Below are positions 47,736 through 58,375 of a stretch of 64,000 nt of DNA, in pieces (the stretch's first letter is position 1; each line of letters begins with the position of its first letter). The position numbers and the translations under genes were made by a program. The stretch lies in NCBI GenBank assembly GCA_026826555.1, contig JAKSZT010054011.1, forward strand, positions 390,033 to 454,032. Direction: 5' to 3'. A model generated the notes under the pieces. The model was not told the origin of the DNA. It saw only the letters and a list, made by a program, of their open reading frames with translations, and did no database searches. The DNA comes from Tolypeutes matacus (taxonomy: Eukaryota; Chordata; Mammalia; Cingulata; Chlamyphoridae).

Positions 47736-48589
47736 TATTAGACAATCAGAGGCCACCACCAGATGGTATATATAATTAAACATTAAATTGCATAGTGTAG
47801 ACACTGAGAGCTGCTGAGTTTGAGAGCAATAATCCAGTGTGGATTACTGAAACCAGGACAATCTCCTTTGGAGGATTTGCCACCTTGAGGCCAACAAACC
47901 AAGTAAAAAAGGAGTCACTGTGCCTTCAGCTGCTATTATTTAATTTGCCTGACTTCTATGATAATGTCATACCAGGCTCCTACCTTGGAAATTTCATACT
48001 CTCTGGTCAAAAACAAAGATTTCTGGCCAAATAGATATTGTTAAGAACTAAGGTTTGCTGGAATTACAATTAGGTTATGACCTAGAGATGACAAAACATG
48101 TTTTCTCCTAATCATTTGGCCAGAATCCAAATAATAGTGATGTCCTTGAGGGAGAATGGCCAGGACTTAATAAGTGACTGAAGTATAATTTACAAGGTCA
48201 GCTCACACACAGGGACGATGGGTTACGTTGCAAAGGGGCTGGGCTCAGCAGTATTGCTGGAATTTCTGTCTAACCCGCCCAACCATTGGCACCCAAAGTT
48301 TTACATTAGTCAGACTGAAGCCAAATCTTTATACTGTCAACATATGCTAGGGATTATTTGGATATCCTCACATCCCTGTATTTTGGTAGGAACAGCGATA
48401 GTATAGAAACAAAGCATTGCTGTTCAGTGCCAAATCTTTATATTGCCAACATTTGCCAGGAACTGTTCAGGTATGGCTTTTTGTAAGAAGGACATAATTG
48501 CTCTCACATTTATGTAGAATTTTAAACTTTATTAATAATGCTAATAAAAATAGTGATGGTTCTTTTTTTTTTTTTTTTTCCCAAATGCT
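47736..48589. other. Single-copy stretch with a small internal duplication
   Basis: Contains a diverged direct repeat of about 46 bp: 48320-48365 (gccaaatctttatactgtca...) and 48429-48475 (gccaaatctttatattgcca...). Otherwise nothing recognised. A T-run lies at about 48563-48579. Confidence 0.5.
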
Positions 48590-48790
48590 GGGCAAGGAAC
48601 TATACTAAGTGTATTTTCTCATTTAACCTTTGCAACAACCTTAAGAAGCAGGCAGTATTTCCATTTTATAGATCAAGAACTGAGCTTTGTGAGGTTAAAT
48701 ATCTTGCTCAAGGTCGTACAGATGGTGAGTTACAGAGTTGGGGTGTAGGTGCAAATCTTTCTGATTCAAAGCTCATGATTTTATGCCCTA
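48590..48790 (-). repeat. MIR SINE
   Basis: Reverse MIR: 'tctcatttaacctttgcaac', 'ccattttatagatcaagaac', 'tgctcaaggtcgtacagatg'. Confidence 0.75.
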
Positions 48791-49659
48791 TGCATGTCAC
48801 ATCTCTAATTAATTAATCCCAACAAAACATATTGTATCATTTTACAATTGACAACCCAAGGCTCAGAGTTAATGGCAGTCTGCCTGCCCCAGGACTCCTC
48901 TTCTGCCTTCTAACTCCCAGCCCTTTCCTTCTGTTAAACTGCTTAAGCCCAGCAATTCTCATGGCTGGAGCTTGCCTTTGATGGTCTTTTAGTTGTCTTA
49001 GGTCATACTTTCCACCTGGAAGTCTCTTTGCCTCCACTCCATTTTAAGGTTTCTACTTCTTATCCCTTCATCAAGGAGTTCCTGACCCTCTGGAGAATTC
49101 CTAGGAAACTGAGCAAAGAGAGAAAATTGCTCGACTAGGTATGCATGTCAAAGCATCCTCCTAGCCAATATTTATTTTATTTTTTAATTTCCAAAGCATT
49201 CAGGAAGTAGCAGCTGTGGCTCACCATGCCACCAGCCCAAGATTTTAAGTGATATAATTAAGAAACAGACTTCAAAAATTATTATAAACTGTTGATCAAA
49301 ACTCCTTGAATGTCAGGACATAAAACATTTGGTCAGGATCCCCTCTTTCCTTCCATCCTATGCATTTTAGCAGCCATGTAGTCTTTGCTTCTGTGTGTTG
49401 TTATTTTTATCTGTAATTTTTGGGAAAGTGAAGTACCAGCAGTTGAAAGATGACTTGGGGAGAGACATTTTTATTGCTTAAATGATTCTTTTCAGGGAGA
49501 CAACTGAAGCCAAAAAGGGATCATTGCAAACCTAAAGGAGCTTGAGGAAATTTATACTCTTGAAGGTATTTTAAGCCCTCATATCTATTTTGAGTGAAAA
49601 GACTTATTCTGGGCTTGTGGAGAGTCCTGTTTTATTACAGCGGAGCTAGACTCCAACCA
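48791..49659. other. Mostly single-copy stretch
   Basis: 48835-48930 may be a decayed reverse MIR (ttttacaattgacaaccc, aaggctcagagttaatgg). The rest is unassigned. Confidence 0.35.
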
Positions 49660-49860
49660 TCTGGTACTGTAGTTGGGAATGCGTGCTAGAGCCTGCACTA
49701 TCTGGGTTCAAATTCTGCCTTTAGCAGTTGTCCTGGTGGCTTGACCTCCTTGTGCCTCAATTTCTCATCTTAAAAAGGCAGGGGGGCGAGGGGGGGGGAC
49801 TGTAAATAATACTTATGGTATAGTTGTGAGGATTAAATGATGTTCATTTAAGTACTTAGA
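49660..49860 (+). repeat. MIR SINE carrying a G-run
   Basis: Sense MIR: 'tatctgggttcaaattctgc', 'cttgtgcctcaatttctcat', then a G-rich expansion (49781-49798, two G runs of six and nine around cga), then 'tgtgaggattaaatgatg'. Confidence 0.75.
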
Positions 49861-49884
49861 TTTATTTGGATTCTCTCCATTTTA

Positions 49885-50200
49885 AGTGACCAGAAACCTA
49901 CCCCAAACCAGCACAAACAAAAAGACAATTTATTGTTCACCAAAACTAAAAGGCCCAGAGGTACGGCTGGATTCAGTGCTCAGGCAACGTTATTAGGACT
50001 TGTCTTCTCTCTCTTTAGCAGGATGCCATCAGTAACTCCAATCCCTACACCTTTTCAGGGAAAACATACCTCATTGGCTCTGATTGGAACTCTAGGTGCA
50101 TGTCTGAATCAGTGCTGAGGCCAGAATTGGTTTGTTCACATGGTACTCCAATTAGCTCAAGCTTGGATCACATGACCCACCTCAGGAGCTGGGGTCGGCT
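49885..50200 (+). repeat. Possible ancient repeat, family not named
   Basis: Blocks such as 'caatttattgttcaccaaa', 'aaggcccagaggtacggc', 'ctctgattggaactctagg' and 'gatcacatgacccacc' recall an old mammalian repeat. Class unknown. Confidence 0.4.
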
Positions 50201-50211
50201 TTAGGCTAGAG

Positions 50212-50409
50212 CAGGGGTTCTAACCTTTTTTGGCCCATGGATCCTTTGCCAGTCAGGTGAAAACCATGGACCCCTTACTAAGTCCACATTATACTTAATA
50301 AATATATCACACCTGCACCAACACATCCCCACACAAATAACGTTTTCTTGAATTTTCAATTCAAGCTCATGGACCCCCTGAAATGTGAACCCCTTGTTAC
50401 AAACCCCTG
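50212..50409. mobile_element. Non-autonomous hAT transposon with 8-bp TSD
   Basis: 198 bp with terminal inverted repeats: left caggggttctaacc, right end reverse-complements to caggggtttgtaac. Flanks ggctagag (50204-50211) and ggttagag (50410-50417) are an 8-bp target duplication with one transition, as hAT transposases make. Inside are 'ggcccatggatcctttgcc' and 'catggaccccctgaaatg', typical of this family. No transposase coding sequence. Confidence 0.85.
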
Positions 50410-50417
50410 GGTTAGAG

Positions 50418-50999
50418 GGAACCATGTGGCCTGAAAATGTGTGCACATGATTACCCAGAGAGAATTGGGGTTGGTTGCCAGGGAGGTAACCGAAACATAT
50501 ATTCATCATAGTGCTTAGCACAGTGATCGACTCATATACGAATTGCCCAGTAAATGGTAGCTGCTATTAATAATATTATTATTATATTAGCTCTCCTTAA
50601 GGAAGGGATCCAAAGCAAGTATCTGGATTTTGTGATTAAACTCCAGATTGGGAATGAAGAGACTGGAATTCATGTCTTACCCCAGACAGCTACTTATTAC
50701 ACTTCTCATACTTTCACCTTTGCTATTATCCCAATCCCATGTTGCCTTCCTCATTTTCTTGCTAATTATTAAAATACAGTCTATTTTTCAAAGCCCACCC
50801 CTTCTATGGAATCGTACCCATTGTTTCTAGCCCTTGATCATCTCTTTCATCTCAGAAGTGCTATAGCTCTAATATCTGTGTTACAGGCATTCTAAGTGTG
50901 GAATACCTTTGAAAATTCTAACAGGCTGTAAAGCATTATGTCTTACCACTTGATTTGCAGCCCTAAAATATTTATTATTATGTAACCATTCTATTCTAT
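50418..50999. other. Apparently single-copy stretch
   Basis: No feature recognised. Confidence 0.35.
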
Positions 51000-51205
51000 T
51001 ATAGTGGTTTATAATACGGGCTTGGAGATCAGACCTGTCTTCTTTACTAGCTAAATGTTGGAACTTGGGACAGATGATGAAACCTTCTGAGTCTCAGATT
51101 TTCATCTGTACAAAGAAAGGGGGATAATGCCACCCCGCTACTTTGTTAATGGAGATAATCCATGTAAAGTACTTAGCATAATGTCTACTCTATAAACAAC
51201 TTGAA
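51000..51205 (+). repeat. MIR SINE
   Basis: Sense MIR: 'acgggcttggagatcagacc', 'agtctcagattttcatctg', 'gggggataatgccacc', 'aaagtacttagcataatgtc'. Confidence 0.75.
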
Positions 51206-52044
51206 TGCAGGGAATATGTATCCACCCCATCATCTTTATTCCCAGCTTTGCTTCCCTAAACTTTAGTTATTTGTTTTGTTATTTAAGATGTAACAAGAAT
51301 CACTGGCTATTCATGAATAAAATAACATAAACTCTTTATAGCTAAACTAAAGATTTAAGGTTTTTTAAAAACAAAAGTTCTGTGACTTTTGAAAGTTTCA
51401 GCATCTCTTCTAGAGCTCAGATTCTAGAAAAAAACAAGATCAGGAAGGTTCTGGGTTGACTCAGATTTTGTCCTGGCGCCTCTACCTCTCTCCCTTTCCT
51501 GACTCTGTGAATAATATGCCTAACAATGCACCTCAGAGTTGTTTGAGGGGAGATGTGGAGGCAAATAGCTAAGTGATTTGTCCAGCTTGTGCTGTGGAGC
51601 GAAAGGAGAAGTGATACATTATAAGAGCCTCAACTGTTCTTTCCCTGGAAATGATATCACTATTAGATTTTGCTGAAAAATGACATTTGTGCATTGGAGC
51701 CATTATATTTTCATAAAAGTAGGGAAGCAAAAAGGCCTGCTAATGTTCTCTTAATAAACTGTGGTTTCTGCTGACAGGCCCCAAATAAATGCATTTGAAT
51801 GGACACTTACCAGCTATCGGAGGGTTTGAGAAGTAGCCAGCTGTCTGTTCAAGAGATGTGAAATCTTCCCTCCTCCTTGCTAATTGAGGGCAGGATGTAG
51901 AGGAAAAGGGGCTTGATCAGCAATCTGCAGGACATGGCTGAGCCCAGGCCCTGGTGTGTGCCATGGACAAGACATTTAACATAACATATATTTTAGTCAG
52001 GGATTTTTAGTAGTGAGCTACTGTAACCAACTGACTCCTGAACC
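51206..52044. other. Single-copy stretch, candidate conserved non-coding DNA at 51640-51900
   Basis: No repeat recognised. The stretch 51640-51900 is complex and AT-leaning, with runs such as 'gacatttgtgcattggagcc' and 'caaataaatgcatttgaatg' (OCT-like). Possible enhancer, by texture only. Confidence 0.35.
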
Positions 52045-52410
52045 TTTTTTTTTGAGGTAAAATTCCCATAGGATACAATACACCATGTTAACCATTTTAA
52101 AGTTGACAATTCAGTGGCTTCCAGTACATTCATAATTTTGTGCAATCATCTCCTCTATCTAGTTCTAGAATGTTTCATCACCCCAAAAGGAAACTCCATA
52201 CCCATTAAGCAGTTACTTCCCTTTCCTCCCTCTCCCCAGTCCCTGGCAACTACTAATCTGCTTTCTGTCACTATGGATTGACCTATTCTGGATAAATACA
52301 TGGAACCATATAATATATAGCTTTTAATGTCTGACTTCTTTTACTCAGCATCATGTTTTCAAGATTTGTTCATGCTGTAGAATGAATCAGAACTTCATTC
52401 CTTTCTGAGA
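52045..52410 (-). mobile_element. Ancient L1 3' UTR fragment (L1M type)
   Basis: Reads like the common mammalian L1M 3' end in reverse complement: 'gaggtaaaattcccatagg', 'agttgacaattcagtggctt', 'tcatcaccccaaaaggaaac', 'ctggcaactactaatctg', 'atggaaccatataatata', 'agcatcatgttttcaagat'. More diverged than the xenarthran L1s here. Confidence 0.85.
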
Positions 52411-52799
52411 TAGCACAATGGAGTGCTTGAAAAATGGAAGAATATATTATTATTTCAAATGGACCCATTCAATTTCCCATATAAACACTTAGCAAAGTGG
52501 TACATAGGAAAAACTTTTAGTTATGTTAGCTGCTGTTATCATTGCTGTTATTTTAAATGGGCCTTTAAGTTTCATACTATTTTTACCCCCAAGAAAAGCT
52601 GTTTGGCGCGAGGACGTACAGCATGTCCGTGATGGGAATGGTGTCATCTGGCCCAGAGCTCCTTTGATGGTACCAGGCTAGTCCTCTTTTGTATCGCATT
52701 AGAAGAATTCTTAAGTTCTCTTTCCCTGTGTAGCCTGCAAATTCCCATAGGACAGGCATCATGCCATCTGCTGTCTTCAGTTCTCCTCCGTTATTCCCA

Positions 52800-53020
52800 G
52801 GACACTGAGGGGACTTTCACAGCACAGGCCTTGGAGCCGCAAAATCTGGGATCCAGACCCTGGCTCGGACATGCAGTGTGCTCTGTGATCCTTTTCTGAC
52901 TTCAAAACTAACACCTCTTCTCCTCTGTGACATGGGCATAACGGTGCCCTCCTTTCGGCTCTGCCATGAGGATTAAATGGTATGTTGCACATAAAGAGCC
53001 CACCACAAAGCTGGACAGAG
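52800..53020 (+). repeat. MIR SINE
   Basis: Sense MIR: 'aatctgggatccagaccctg', 'cttctcctctgtgacatgg', 'gccatgaggattaaatgg'. The 109-codon minus frame over it is shadow. Confidence 0.7.
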
Positions 53021-53429
53021 TACATGGAGGTTGTGGTTATTGCTGAATCATTTTTATGGCATGAGCTTGGTAAGTGCTGAGTGGACCTCCAGTTCCCCCA
53101 GACCACCCTGGTCTGCAGTCTTCGCTCCTCAAATTTGAAACACTCCCATTCTGATGCTTTTGCACGTTATCCCTCCTCTGGCGTGACTGGAATATACCTG
53201 AAGGCTCTGAGCCCTGAAGAGGAATTTCTGAGATAGAACCTTCCATTGTGGCAGGCCCAGCTTCCCCTTTGCTCTTGTTCAGGAGGAAGGGAAAATGACC
53301 TAAACCGCTCCAGGGCCATTCTCTGCAGCTGCTGACCCTGAGCCGGGGTCTGGCAGGGTTGCTCACAGTAAGGACAGCTCTGTGTTCTCCACAGCATCGT
53401 CTCCCAGCTGTGGGCTGGCAACTAGCAGG
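53021..53429. other. Unassigned GC-richer stretch
   Basis: Two overlapping minus frames (53037-53366 and 53167-53421) have no recognised domain. 'cttttgcacgttatccctcc' near 53156 hints at a decayed sense L2. Confidence 0.35.
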
Positions 53430-53520
53430 CCTAACAAGTCATGTCAACTCTCAAGCCTCAGTTTCTCCATTTGTCAACCAAAGCGCTTCAGAGGGTTGTT
53501 GTGAGGTTTTGAAGCAATTC
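53430..53520 (+). repeat. MIR fragment
   Basis: Sense MIR middle: 'caagcctcagtttctccatt', 'gagggttgttgtgaggttt'. Confidence 0.6.
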
Positions 53521-53539
53521 AATCCCATGCTTCTTCAAT

Positions 53540-53690
53540 GAGCTTTTATGATATACTGGGGGCCTGTGCCAGGCTGTGGAGATGACAATGAACAAGATGG
53601 ACATAATGTATCCTCTCATGGAGCTTCTCATCTAGGGGAGGAGCCACACTTGAAACTAGACCTCACCATGCAGTATGTAATGGCTCCATA
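53540..53690 (-). repeat. L2 LINE 3' end
   Basis: Reverse L2: 'gggggcctgtgccaggctg', 'gacaatgaacaagatgg', 'cctctcatggagcttctcat', 'ctaggggaggagcc'. Confidence 0.65.
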
Positions 53691-54010
53691 GGGCTGTACA
53701 CCTTTTGCCATACCTTGAGGGGCACTTAGCCCAAACTTAGGAAGGCGTTGGGGAGCTCTCAAAGAAGATTCCTAGAAATCACTACTTCCAACCTGGGACC
53801 CAACAGGGAGGAAGGTCAGTCAGTGGACAGTTGCCAGGCCACAAAGAGCTTCACCTATACAAGGAATGGCCATAGCCACCATCTGCCTGGTCTCATAAAG
53901 TATCTTACAAAGTGAATGCCACAGAGCAGCTGCTCTCTTCCCTTTCCTCCTCTTTATCTCCAATGCATTTCATTTTCCGCCCACCCACCCTACACATATC
54001 CTTTATTCTA

Positions 54011-54170
54011 TCCCCCTCATCAGCTGTTCTCAAATTGTGACCTTAGGATCCTGGGAACTTGTCAGAAAAGCAAATTCCCAGGTCCCACCCTCGACCTATT
54101 AGATCCTGAAACTTGTGGGTGGGGCCTAGCAATCAGAGTTTAACTAGCCTTCCAGATGATTCTGATGGGA
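54011..54170. mobile_element. MER5A-like hAT element
   Basis: Blocks match MER5A: 'tgttctcaaattgtgacctt', 'gcaaattcccaggtcccacc', 'acttgtgggtggggcctagc', 'agatgattctgatggg'. Non-autonomous Charlie family, no coding capacity. Confidence 0.7.
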
Positions 54171-54199
54171 CTTAAGTGTGCGACCTATGGTCCCGGATG

Positions 54200-54449
54200 A
54201 CACTCCTTTGATCGATGAACTCCATCCCTTCCCCTGCTGCCTACCCGCCTCCGCTTGGAACGCTTATTGCCAACAGATTTGCTACCCTTGACAAACAAAA
54301 TTCAAGGCCCAGATCAAAGACCATTTTCTCCATGCAATGACCCCCAGTTAAATTCATCTCCCCTGCTCCTCTGGACTCCTGCAGCACGTGCTGTTCCAGT
54401 TATAATGCCTTACATCCTCTTCTTTGTACTCAGCTATTTCTCTAGTTAG
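54200..54449 (+). repeat. Possible L2-like fragment
   Basis: 'ccgcttggaacgcttattgc', 'aaattcaaggcccagatc' and 'ttgtactcagctatttctc' are in the order of an L2 3' portion but heavily decayed. Confidence 0.35.
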
Positions 54450-54700
54450 TGTGGTATGAAGAGTATGGTCTTTGACAAGATGGGTTTGGATTTGAGGTTT
54501 CAGTCCCCTACATTCTGGTGCTGTAAACTTTTGAGCATGTCACTTAATTTTTCTGAACTTCAGTTGACTCATCTCTAAAATGGAGATCATGGCAATACCT
54601 CCCTGCTAGGGTTGTCATGAGGATTAAGTGAAATGATGCAGTAAAGGCCTTAGCACAATGTCTGGCATTTAGCATGTGCTATATAAATGTTTGCAATTTT
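54450..54700 (+). repeat. MIR SINE, nearly full length
   Basis: Sense MIR: 'tctgaacttcagttgactca', 'tctctaaaatggagatcatg', 'ctagggttgtcatgagg', 'agcacaatgtctggcattta'. Confidence 0.85.
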
Positions 54701-54999
54701 TTAAAGGTATGTATATACATTGTTATATTAGACATAATGCTATTGCACACATAATAGACTACAGTTTAATGTAAACATAACTTGTATATGAACTGTGTCA
54801 CCAAAAAGTTTGTATGACTTGCTTTATTGTGATGGTCTGGAACTGAACCCACAATATTTCCGAGGTTTGCCTGTAGTTGCTCAATATATAGTTATTGAAT
54901 GAATGAATGAAGCACTCATGATTAATGAACCAATTCCAGTCTGGAGAAACTACTGGCATGCCCAAGATTCTGTTTAATAATTGGCATAAAGGAGGCACC

Positions 55000-55200
55000 A
55001 TGGCACAGGACAAAGTACCAGGACTTTACAATAGGACAGACTTGGGTTTGAATGCTGCTTTGCTGCTTGATGGCTGTATGGCTGGGAGCAAGTTAATTAA
55101 TCTTTCTAAGCTTTAGTTTCCTTCTCTGTAAAATGTGGAAAAGATTACTACTTTACAGGGTCACTGTGGGGTTCAGAGATAACATAAAATGGCTAACTGG
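55000..55200 (+). repeat. MIR SINE
   Basis: Sense MIR: 'gacagacttgggtttgaatg', 'aagctttagtttccttctct', 'gtaaaatgtggaaaagat'. Confidence 0.8.
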
Positions 55201-55499
55201 TGGCGAAAGAATCAATTGGTAGAGCATTTCTGGAAGACAATAAGGGAGAATTAAAATTTAAAATACACACACTCTTTGGCCCAGCATTCCACTTCTAGAA
55301 ATATATTTTTACAAAAGAATCACAGCACACACACAAAAATATGATATAGGTATTTCTCTGCAGCATTGTCTGTAATAGATAAAACTGTAATGTTTTTAAA
55401 TAACTATCAGTAGGGAACTAATTAAACAACTACATGAAAGTATATAGCATAAGGACTGGATTTTGTAGATACTTGATAGATGGCAATCAGAGATATAAT

Positions 55500-55650
55500 A
55501 ACACTCACATATAAAAATAAAACTTGTATGTACTAAACATTTTTGTGCATTTTTTCCTTTCAATACCCTGATGAGATAGGCCATACTATTCCAGATGAGA
55601 AACAAACCTAGAGAGATAAAAATCTCTTGCTCAACAATCAATGTCAATAT
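55500..55650 (-). repeat. MIR fragment
   Basis: Reverse MIR: 'caataccctgatgagatagg', 'cagatgagaaacaaacctag'. A further 55-bp piece of the same may lie at 55795-55850 (agcaagtagaggatgcaaac). Confidence 0.55.
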
Positions 55651-55984
55651 CCTGGTTGTGATATTATACCATAATTTTGCAAAATGTCATCACTGAGAGA
55701 AACTGGGCTACGTGTACAAGGATCTCTATTATTTCTTGCAGCGGCATGTAAATCTATAATTATCTCCAAAATTCCAGTTTAAAAAGGAAAAAACCTACTC
55801 CAGGCTAGCAAGTAGAGGATGCAAACCCAGGGGTCTCACTCCAAAGCTCACCCTCAATCACCGTCATTATGTCTAGCAGTCGGGGCTTCCTGAGTAACAG
55901 CTTAACAAGTAACAACTCATCCCCACCTTTCCTATTCCCTCTGCAACCTCTCCACACTTAACTCTCGTCCCTAACTTATGTATT

Positions 55985-56300
55985 CATTCGTTTCTATTTC
56001 TGTACTTTGCTTGGTCTTCTCTCTGCTTTGAATACCTTCATTTCACTCATCTAAATTCTTTAATTCCTTTTAATCTCATGTCCCAAATCCTTCCTTGGTC
56101 AAGTCACATGATAGTGGTCAGTCCCTCTATTCAATTCAGATTTAATAAACACTACATCAGTAATATTATATTTCCCAAATTATTTTCAAAATTACTCACA
56201 TAGTAGATTACTATGTGTCTGTAATTTCCACCAAACCATAATCTCCCTCAATGAGGTAATGTACGCAAAGTGCTTGACCCAGTGCATACTCAATAAGCAA
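55985..56300 (+). repeat. L2 LINE 3' part
   Basis: Sense L2: 'ctctgctttgaataccttca', 'aatctcatgtcccaaatcc', then a tail near 56270-56300 'cttgacccagtgcatactca'. Decayed. Confidence 0.5.
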
Positions 56301-56496
56301 AGGCTTAGGACAGAATGCAAAACATACAACAAGGATTGGAGATCAGGCTTTGTCCAGAACAAGCAAGCACACATACATGTCAGTTAAAGTGTTGACACCA
56401 GGCAGACTCTTGCTTTAAATGTCATGATACCACTTAGATTCCTTTCCTTGCTCAAGACAACAGAAACCATGAAATCCTCTCAATAAAAATATTTTC

Positions 56497-57331
56497 TTTG
56501 ACACAGCAAAAAAATACACATTTATAAGGACTATCAGGAGAAATAGGTTATTTCTATTTGCTGGTGCCCCCAACAGAGAATTTTCATCCCTCAAGCAAAA
56601 GTTATAAGAAAAATTCCCCACCTACAGAGCACATTTCCTGCAGATTTTTCTAGAGGTGGTTGCTGGGGCTGACCCCAGGACTTTGAGTAAAGACAGTGGC
56701 ATCTTGATGCTACTTTCATACATGTACTCTCAGAAACAGCTTAATCTCCTCCATTGGGTAAAATATGGTCTACAAGAATTCAGGCTGCACTCATGCCACT
56801 TTGCGAAATTCTTTAGAGTGGGTTTTAGGGTACTGCATCTCACACCAGCTGATGGGTCCCATCTGGACACCTGATTCGCTGTGGGCCACCAATACTCCTA
56901 GCTCATTTTTGGCAGTGGTCAGCAGGACTGTGTGTCACATAGCAATATCACTTTGGCCAAGACAATGTCACCTGGGCAGAAACTTATACATTTCAACCTT
57001 GTCTTTTTCAGTAGCTTGGCTATCTTCCTTGCTGATAGTGCCTCTAAAGGAGTTCTTAAGTGGTGTGGATGCCACATATACAGGATGCATACTTTGGCAA
57101 AGTGCGAATTGATGCTAGAGAACTTACAGGTCACAATAGCCCCCACATTTGGCAGTAATTGTGACTCTGTCTCTTTCATCACAGACACCACAGGAAGCAC
57201 ACCGTTCTCTCTGCTTTTAGTCAGGCAGTCTGCAAGTGCCGGGTGTGGGTGCTGCTGCTCTTCTAAATTACACAAACGTTTGCCCAGGATGCAGTTACCT
57301 CATGGGTGGTGCCATGACTGCCACCCTCCCA
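56497..57331 (-). pseudogene. EXOSC1P: Processed pseudogene of EXOSC1 (exosome cap protein CSL4)
   Basis: EXOSC1 is the S1-domain cap subunit of the 3'-5' RNA exosome, acting in nucleus and cytoplasm. In reverse complement, a start codon at 57315-57313 opens MAPPMR, then a stop and a 1-bp insertion follow (parent reads MAPPVRYCIP). A second frame (56919-57275) gives CNLEE, ENGVLPVVSV, ETESQLLPNVGAIVTCK, SSINSHFAKV and PGDIVLAKV, each next to identical or near-identical EXOSC1 text as I remember it. About 11 codons after CNLEE are deleted, a stretch between ILY and PGDIV is frameshifted and restored, and a stop follows CDTQSC. Homology runs on to QPEFL near 56785 and probably into the 3' UTR. 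The match crosses several exon joins of the parent gene without introns, so it is a retrocopy. Flanks aaaaatattttc (56485-56496) and aaaaatgttttc (57332-57343) could be its TSD. The poly-A tract is not visible. Confidence 0.93.
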
Positions 57332-57409
57332 AAAAATGTTTTCAATTTTTATTGTGCTTCCAGGGGTTGAGTCTAATCTTTACCAACTATTATTAGGTAT
57401 GAAGCCTGA

Positions 57410-57545
57410 GCCAGTTAATTTCTCAGTGCCTCAGTTTACTCAGCTGTGAAATGGGGGTAATAATAGTATCAAATTAAAAGAGATGAGATAATGAATGCAA
57501 AGTGCTGGCATAAAGCAAGTACACAGTAAAGGTCAAGTATTTTTT
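57410..57545 (+). repeat. MIR fragment
   Basis: Sense MIR 3' half: 'ttctcagtgcctcagtttac', 'gctgtgaaatgggggtaata'. Confidence 0.75.
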
Positions 57546-58210
57546 ATTATAATGTCATAGTTCTTTTATGGAAACTTCTTCTCAAGCTCCCTACTCTGCT
57601 ATTCTGCAGAAAGTCCCAGCTGAGACAGAAGGGTTGGTCCTAAGATACTGGGAGCCATCACCCCAAACACTGAGACCCCCTGCCTCCTGGAGCAAGTGCT
57701 GCTGAGCCATCTACTCTTGCTTTTTTTCTCCCCTCCTTGTCTCTGTGTCTCCAAAGAGGCCACTCCTGCCAGATCAATCAACATCTTTGCTTATATACAT
57801 TATTTAGGCAGTAAACTTTTTAAAAGTTGGATTTTAAACAAGGAAGAAGCTTTTTTGTAGCTCACTGCCCTCTTCCTCCTGTCCCACCTGCCCCTCTTCC
57901 TCTGGGCACCTGAGGCTCTCAGGAGTTCCTGCATTTTAATGAGAAAAGAAATCCACTGATAAGGAGGGAGCATTTGTCTACTTCAGGCAGACCTGACATG
58001 CTTCAGGCCCATAGATTCCTTGACTTAGTGTGGGGGTGGCCCTCTCTACCCATCTCTGAGCTGCCTCCCTCCTCCAGATAAATTATTTCAAAGTGATTGT
58101 CCTTCAGCCCTTGGGATGAATATATAAAGTTAGTCTTCATTATTCAAGGTTCGGTCTTATTAACATTGTTATTATAATTTTTAAATTAGCCACTCCTGTG
58201 AGAAGGAAAG
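57546..58210. other. Apparently single-copy stretch
   Basis: No repeat or coding signal recognised. Confidence 0.35.
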
Positions 58211-58214
58211 GGCA

Positions 58215-58375
58215 TGCCAATCTATTTAACTGAATGCCTACTATGTACCAAGCTCTCTACCAGGTGTTCAATAAATGCTATGCCACTTATTCTTGACCCA
58301 ACCTTAAGAGGTGGATGCAGTTATCCCCATTTTGCAGGTGGAAATACTGAGGTCCAAAGAGAGCGTGGTGGACAG
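58215..58375 (-). repeat. MIR/MIR3 fragment
   Basis: Reverse MIR: 'gaatgcctactatgtaccaa', 'ttatccccattttgcaggtg', 'gaaatactgaggtccaaag'. Confidence 0.65.

Noticed and set aside
49781..49798. G-quadruplex candidate
   Set aside because: Only two long G runs around cga, inside a decayed MIR. Folding is possible but nothing suggests function.
56932..57396. 154-codon plus-strand ORF, the longest in the window
   Set aside because: It is the antisense of the EXOSC1 pseudogene. The recognisable protein is on the minus strand.
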